From Tenacibaculum agarivorans (GTDB lineage Bacteria; Bacteroidota; Bacteroidia; Flavobacteriales; Flavobacteriaceae), in NCBI RefSeq assembly GCF_001936575.1, contig NZ_MSMP01000009.1:1-64000 (forward strand): 64,000 nucleotides of DNA. Reading direction: 5' to 3'. The notes under the pieces were generated by a model. It saw only the letters and a list, made by a program, of their open reading frames with translations. It did not search any database and was not told where the DNA came from. Positions 60,601-64,000 of the stretch are shown one piece after another. How positions within the stretch are numbered: the stretch's first letter is position 1; every line of letters begins with the position of its first letter. The position numbers and the translations under genes are program-made.

Positions 60601-60684
60601 CGTTTGCACCTCAGTATTCTGAGCCATTGAGCTTTTTAAACCCAAAAAACAACAAAATACGATCCATAAATAGTTATATTTCAT
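57676..60684 (-). CDS. Large exported TPR protein (1002 aa)
   Basis: The protein has a signal peptide (residues 1-21, KSSMAQ) and then about 20 tetratricopeptide repeats over the whole length (for example KHNLQTDADYYDAMCAIKLN, AQSAYYHLAQCYLSEGKKSE, NQNIIFAQSNLMKGYYEKKD). It ends in a Lys/Ser-rich tail. It should be a periplasmic or outer-membrane-associated scaffold. The barrel gene follows 7 bases later on the same strand, and ftsE is divergent 141 bases away. The arrangement suggests a cell-envelope machine in which the TPR protein works with the plugless barrel. Confidence 0.85.
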   Translation of the reverse strand: MKYNYLWIVFCCFLGLKSSMAQNTEVQTNIDGKFHRAITLYNNKAYSGAQRIFKEVSANTTKHNLQTDADYYDAMCAIKLNQTEADSKVLDFVKKHPYSSKKEKIYLNIGNYYFANRKASHSLKWYQKVNPTLLNVEEKKELNYKMGYTLLVSNYLKDAKEKFATLLGDPRYGTDARYFYGYISYKQENYGEAEDNLSQLADNETYKAEANYYLLDMAFKSGKFEKAVQVGEKILPNIKKQQQRSDVSKIIGESYFNLEQYEKAVPYLNKYEGKNGKWTNTDYYYLGYSYYKLQDYTSAIGQFNKIIGGENKVAQSAYYHLAQCYLSEGKKSEALNAFKNASEMNFDPIITADADLNYAKLSYEAGNPYKSVPQVLKEYLAKYPESPNTQEISGLLITSYLHQQDYQGAINYLKANQNPENNALAHEVSLYRGMQLFNEQKLNKSLPHFLIATKAVNDTIKNKAHYWLGETNYLIGNYRNAVTSFSAVSAPNFEEAEMLNYNIAYAYFKQKDYKNSRQYFYEFLNQNLEDNDFNDDASNRLGDSFYASKQYGEAISAYDKVINEGGSGADYAQYQKAMSNGLAGDSKAKVNDLHNLIKNYDSSNLKDDALFQLATTYTSLGKTKQANISYNKLLEEHPQSGYIPTVELRQGLLEYNSGNNTKALEKFKSVVAKYPNSNEAKQAVASARNVYIDLGKVNEYATWVKTLDFVNVSNSDIDNTTYEAAENKYLENNEIRAIKGFTGYLQSFPNGLHALKANFYLGQLYFKGSQKQDAVPYYKYVIDKGVNEFSEEALAKLSQLYLEKEKWNTAMLLLVRLEKEGNIDQNIIFAQSNLMKGYYEKKDYEKAVTYAEKVLANSKIDEVVGDDARIILARSAMATNDLVVAEDYYSTLDDTATGELKAETLYYKAFFLHEEKAYESSNEEVQNLIANYSTYKYWGVKSYIIMAKNYYALKDAYQATYILDNIVKNFTQYKDLIEEAKNELNKIKSKEAKTNESISSKK

Positions 60685-60801
60685 ATCAGATTTTATCTTT
60701 GTTTTCGTTCCCCTTTTAGGATAACGTCATCTTTTTGATTTTGTTTTGTACTATAACAATCCTCAAAGATAAAAAAAGTGGCTTTAATAGATAATAAATA
60801 A

Positions 60802-60809
60802 TAGATTTG
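60802..60809 (+). promoter_or_regulatory. -7 box of the ftsE promoter (TAGATTTG)
   Basis: TAGATTTG fits the TAnnTTTG consensus and lies 16 bases before the ATG at 60826. No clear TTG is at the ideal -33 place; a GTGG at 60778-60781 is nearest. Confidence 0.5.
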
Positions 60810-60825
60810 TAAAAACTTACTTTTT

Positions 60826-61521
60826 ATGGAAGAACCAATACTGCAGCTTGAAAATGCAGATATTTATCAACGAGATATTTTAGTGTTATCAAAAATAAAT
60901 TTCACCTTAAACAAAGGTGACTTCTACTATTTAATTGGTAAAACTGGAAGTGGTAAAAGTAGCTTACTAAAAACATTATACGGTGATCTTAGATTACAAA
61001 GAGGTTTAGGAAGTATTGTTGGTTTTGACTTAAAAAAAATGAAAGAGAAAGATATTCCTTTTCTACGAAGAAAATTAGGTATCGTTTTCCAAGATTTTAA
61101 GTTATTAAATGATAGAAATGTTTTTGATAATTTGGAATTTGTTTTAAAAGCTACTGGATGGAAGGATAAAAATGAGCGTAAAGAAAAGATCTATGAAGTT
61201 TTGGATAAAGTAGGTATGAAAGAAAAATACTACAAAAAAACTTTTGAGCTTTCTGGTGGTGAGCAACAACGTGTAGCCATTGCTCGTGCACTTTTGAATG
61301 ATCCTGAATTAATTTTAGCTGATGAGCCAACTGGAAATTTAGACCCTAGGACATCTCTTGAAGTTATGGAATTACTAAATGAAATTCATAAAAGTGGTAA
61401 AACAATTTTAATGGCCACTCATGATTACCAGCTAATTGTAAAATTTAAGCAAAAAACTGTTAAGTGTGAAGGCGGTAAAATATTTGAAGTAGTGCAACAA
61501 CAGCCTACTAAAAGCGAATGA
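60826..61521 (+). CDS. ftsE: FtsE-type ABC ATPase
   Basis: The 231-residue protein is an ABC ATPase with Walker [10 protein letters not shown] (near residue 38), Q-loop VFQDFKLL, signature LSGGEQQR (near residue 143), Walker [13 protein letters not shown] and switch His in MATHD. This set, and the length, match FtsE, which together with the membrane protein FtsX activates peptidoglycan hydrolases at division. FtsX is not next to it here, as is common in Flavobacteriaceae. It overlaps the glycosyltransferase gene that follows by 4 bases, so the two are co-translated. Confidence 0.88.
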   Translation: MEEPILQLENADIYQRDILVLSKINFTLNKGDFYYLIGKTGSGKSSLLKTLYGDLRLQRGLGSIVGFDLKKMKEKDIPFLRRKLGIVFQDFKLLNDRNVFDNLEFVLKATGWKDKNERKEKIYEVLDKVGMKEKYYKKTFELSGGEQQRVAIARALLNDPELILADEPTGNLDPRTSLEVMELLNEIHKSGKTILMATHDYQLIVKFKQKTVKCEGGKIFEVVQQQPTKSE

Positions 61522-62384
61522 TTTCAGTATTAATTCCTACATATTGTTGGAATTCCTTTCCATTAGTTGAAAAATTACATCAACAACTTACCTCTGAATG
61601 TATTCCTTTTGAAATCATTGTTATAGATGATGCTTCTAAAGATCAAAGTGTTTTACAAAATAAAAAAGCTAATGACTTAACGTATACTTCTTTTGAAATT
61701 TTGTCTCAAAATATTGGTAGAAGTGCTATTAGAAATTTGTTAGCTAGTAGAGCAAAATTTCCTTGGTTATTGTTTTTAGATGCTGATGTAATGATCCAAA
61801 GTGATTTTATTAAAAACTATATTTCAGCTATCGAAAATTCAAATTCAGATGTAATTAATGGAGGAATGTTTTATATGGATGATATTAGAAAAGGAAGTTT
61901 ACGTTGGAAATTTGGGAAAAAGAGAGAAGAAATTAGTGCTATAGAAAGGAATAATCAACCATTTAGATATGTATTTACAGCCAACTTATTGATTAAAAAA
62001 AAGGTACTTGATCTTGTAAAGTTTGATGAAGAGTTACTATCTGGATATGGTTATGAGGATTCATTATTTTCTCTAGATTTAAGTAAACAAAACATTACAA
62101 TTTCTCATATTGAGAATTCCATTTTTCACTTGGAGGTAGATTCGAATAAAAAATTTATTCAAAAAGTAAAACAAGGAATGAAAAATTTGACGAGAATTAT
62201 GAAGACTAAAGATTCTCATCTGTACGATATCAAAATGCTAAAGTTGTACAAACAGAACCAATTCATATTAAATCACCTATTTTTTTTAAGTCCTATATTT
62301 GAAAAAATGGCATTAAAAACCTCATCTTTATTGTTTTTTGATGCATTTAGAATCACCTATTTAGCCAAAATTTTAAGAAAATAA
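61518..62384 (+). CDS. Glycosyltransferase family 2 (GT-A)
   Basis: The 288-residue protein opens with the GT-A pattern SVLIPTYCWNSFPLVEKLHQQL and IVIDDASKDQS (nucleotide-binding Asp). It continues with WLLFLDADVM (metal-binding DxD) and GYGYEDSLFSLDL, the acceptor-side ED motif of family 2 enzymes. No membrane helix is clear except a weak one near residue 255. It transfers a sugar from a nucleotide sugar to an unknown acceptor, probably for surface polysaccharide. It overlaps ftsE by 4 bases and precedes the oxygenase-like gene. Confidence 0.88.
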   Translation: MISVLIPTYCWNSFPLVEKLHQQLTSECIPFEIIVIDDASKDQSVLQNKKANDLTYTSFEILSQNIGRSAIRNLLASRAKFPWLLFLDADVMIQSDFIKNYISAIENSNSDVINGGMFYMDDIRKGSLRWKFGKKREEISAIERNNQPFRYVFTANLLIKKKVLDLVKFDEELLSGYGYEDSLFSLDLSKQNITISHIENSIFHLEVDSNKKFIQKVKQGMKNLTRIMKTKDSHLYDIKMLKLYKQNQFILNHLFFLSPIFEKMALKTSSLLFFDAFRITYLAKILRK

Positions 62385-62400
62385 ATTTAAAAACTATCAC

Positions 62401-63216
62401 TTGAATACTAGAGAAGAAATAGCCGATTTTATGTATAATAGACTCCTCAAACATAAAGAAGAGTTATCTATTCAATTTCACTCTTCTTCAGAATCCATCG
62501 GATATTTTATCATTGATGATCTACTTCCTGATAACATAGCAGAACGTTTTTACACACTTTTCCCAACAGAAGATGAAATTGTAAAACGTAAAAATTTACG
62601 TGAATACAAATATGTCGCTTACGAAATGAATAAATACCATACGCTATTAGAAGAAGCTATCTATGCCTTTCAAGATGAAAAAATAGTACATCTAGTTTCT
62701 GAAATTTGTAGTTTAAACGCTATTTATCCTGATGATTTTTTATATGCTGGTGGATTGTCTTTAATGAAAAAGGATAATTATTTGAATCCTCATTTAGATA
62801 ATTCTCATGATCGAGATAGAAATCGTTGGAGGGTATTGAATTTACTTTATTATGTGACTCCCAATTGGGCATTAGAAAATGGTGGAAACCTAGAGTTATG
62901 GAATAAGGGACTAAAAAACAGTCCTATAACTATACAAAGTAAATTTAACAGATTAGTGGTTATGGCCACACACCAAAAATCTTGGCACTCAGTCAGTAAG
63001 GTAAATATTGATAAAACAAGATGTTGTATTTCTAATTATTATTTTTCTGATCAACCTTTATCAGCTAATGATACTTTTCATGTAACCACATTTAGAGGTA
63101 GACCTGAAAAAAAACTTAAAAATATGGTATTGACTTTAGATTCTGGAATTAGAGGTTGGGTTAGAAAATTGTTTAAAAAGGGGATTCGAGAAAATCCTCA
63201 TCAGTATAAAAAGTAA
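62401..63216 (+). CDS. 2OG-Fe(II) oxygenase-like protein
   Basis: The 271-residue protein matches the prolyl-4-hydroxylase-like 2-oxoglutarate/Fe(II) fold. The iron ligands are visible as HLDNSHDRDRNRWRVLNLLYYV (HxD, residues about 131-133) and SWHSVSKV (distal His, near residue 198), with a later Arg (KTRCCISNYYFS) for 2-oxoglutarate. It begins at TTG (62401); an ATG at 62431 is possible. It lies 16 bases after the glycosyltransferase gene and may modify the same surface glycan or a protein, which is inference. Confidence 0.83.
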   Translation: MNTREEIADFMYNRLLKHKEELSIQFHSSSESIGYFIIDDLLPDNIAERFYTLFPTEDEIVKRKNLREYKYVAYEMNKYHTLLEEAIYAFQDEKIVHLVSEICSLNAIYPDDFLYAGGLSLMKKDNYLNPHLDNSHDRDRNRWRVLNLLYYVTPNWALENGGNLELWNKGLKNSPITIQSKFNRLVVMATHQKSWHSVSKVNIDKTRCCISNYYFSDQPLSANDTFHVTTFRGRPEKKLKNMVLTLDSGIRGWVRKLFKKGIRENPHQYKK

Positions 63217-63217
63217 C

Positions 63218-64000
63218 TTATTTTAAATTGTCAAACAATTCAAGTAATACACTTTCTTCATTTTCCCAAATTAATTCTTGTTTGGCTTTCAAAAGTTGTT
63301 CATGATAATCTTTTTCTTCCATTTGCTGGATTTGTTTAGCTATCATTTTCGGAGTTCTATCTATAATTACTTCTCCTACTCCATAGTCTTTAACAATTCT
63401 CTTCATTTCGGGTAAATCAGAACATAATACTGGAATTTCTGCTTGTATGTAATCGAATATTTTATTGGGTAGTGCATACCTGTAATTTAAACCTAAATCT
63501 TCTTCCATAGAAATTCCTAATACAGCATTTGGGGTGATTTGTTTCAATTCTGAAGGTGTTACTTTCCCATAAAAAAGTACTTTGTCTACTAAATTTTCTT
63601 TCTTGACTTTATCCTGTAAAGACTGAAGAATGTCTCCTTTCCCTACTATTAAAAATATATAATCTTCTAAATACTTCATGGTATCTATCATGAGTTCTAA
63701 TCCTCTTCCTAGATTAACAGCTCCTTGATAGATAATTATCTTTTTATCTGTAGAAAATTGCAATTCTTTTTTTTCTACACTCCTTGTAAAAGGTACATTT
63801 CGTAGTATTTTAAAATGGGTGTTGTAATTCTCTCGATAATGGTTGGCTATACTTTCACAAACTGTGTACGCATTTTTTAAATTAGGAATTATTTTTTTCT
63901 CCAAGAATAACCAAATATTTTTTACCAATTTACGATCTACCAATTCTGGTATTTCTGAAAAAAGTTCATGACTATCAAATACTAGTTTCTTACTTTGAAA
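63218..64000 (-). CDS. Glycosyltransferase family 4, cut by the window edge
   Basis: The reading frame is open to the right edge (at least 260 residues seen; the start is outside the window). The visible part begins in the N-terminal Rossmann half (VFDSHELFSEIPELVDRKLV, a typical GT4 motif) and contains the C-terminal half. There IIYQGAVNLGRGLELMIDTM and FLIVGKGD are followed by GISMEEDLGLNYRYALPNKIFDY, the EX7E-like sugar-nucleotide region. It transfers a sugar in surface-polysaccharide synthesis. It converges on the oxygenase gene with one base between stops. A TTG at 63943 is not the true start. Confidence 0.85.
   Translation of the reverse strand, partial: FQSKKLVFDSHELFSEIPELVDRKLVKNIWLFLEKKIIPNLKNAYTVCESIANHYRENYNTHFKILRNVPFTRSVEKKELQFSTDKKIIIYQGAVNLGRGLELMIDTMKYLEDYIFLIVGKGDILQSLQDKVKKENLVDKVLFYGKVTPSELKQITPNAVLGISMEEDLGLNYRYALPNKIFDYIQAEIPVLCSDLPEMKRIVKDYGVGEVIIDRTPKMIAKQIQQMEEKDYHEQLLKAKQELIWENEESVLLELFDNLK

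Noticed and set aside
1..64000. CRISPR arrays, tRNA or rRNA genes, intact insertion sequences, prophage, plasmid origin
   Set aside because: No regularly spaced repeats, cloverleaf-like sequence, transposase, integrase or phage structural genes could be recognised on either strand.

Overview
This is a 64 kb chromosomal window from an AT-rich member of the phylum Bacteroidota, most likely a marine Flavobacteriaceae (Tenacibaculum- or Kordia-like; the genus is a guess). The clues are a very low GC content, -7 promoter boxes of the TAnnTTTG type with no strong Shine-Dalgarno sites, many lipoproteins with short N-terminal lipobox signals, a glycoside hydrolase with a C-terminal type IX secretion (type A) sorting domain, DUF3667 and DUF6090-like proteins, a SigZ-type sigma factor, and a SusC/TonB-style outer-membrane barrel. 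I see no rRNA, tRNA, CRISPR array, intact insertion sequence, prophage or origin.

Layout. 1-9.8 kb: an S15/CocE-type ester hydrolase, a DJ-1-like lipoprotein, DUF3667, the radical SAM protein YgiQ, a secreted GH5-like glycosidase, DUF1801, YceI and a first Crp/Fnr regulator. 9.7-12.7 kb (minus strand): DJ-1/Hsp31-like protein, Crp/Fnr no. 2, an ECF sigma factor of the SigZ type, an unlisted 34-residue peptide with 11 cysteines (metallothionein-like), a small beta-barrel protein, and a second cysteine-rich mini-gene with a premature stop. 12.7-16.1 kb: amidohydrolase, DoxX, carboxypeptidase Q-like peptidase. 17-20.5 kb: azoreductase/LysR pair and Crp/Fnr no. 3 with an MBL-fold hydrolase. 20.7-31.4 kb: DUF6090-like protein, a TPR gene broken by an in-frame TAG, small phosphatase and P-loop genes, a coiled-coil secreted protein, an esterase lipoprotein, a caspase-like lipoprotein, a MarR regulator with two matching operators, and an M43 protease. 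32.1-39.2 kb: a tight run of immunity-like genes (TPR-end, ankyrin/DUF4303-like, TPR+HEAT, Imm11) containing two gene remnants and no visible toxin. 39.3-54.1 kb: flavoprotein oxidoreductase, small lipoproteins, Crp/Fnr nos. 4 and 5, two AraC regulators, VOC, NTF2-like and hydrolase genes. 54.2-64 kb: an unknown protein, then a core-looking envelope block: outer-membrane barrel, 1002-residue TPR protein, FtsE, GT2 glycosyltransferase, 2OG-Fe(II) oxygenase-like protein and a GT4 glycosyltransferase cut by the window edge.

How it works together. Much of the window is a chain of small regulator-plus-enzyme modules: five Crp/Fnr paralogues, LysR, MarR and two AraC proteins, each next to one or a few detoxification or hydrolase genes. 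Superimposed on this is what looks like a scattered regulon. Five exported-protein genes (starting at 27259, 29246, 31669, 40252 and, on the minus strand, 42505) each carry the same promoter architecture, CTGAAAACnGTGTnGT followed 19-20 bases later by a T(A/T)nnTTTG box, always in the orientation of the gene. This promoter class, the cysteine-rich mini-genes beside sigZ, and the immunity array with remnants are the most interesting things seen.
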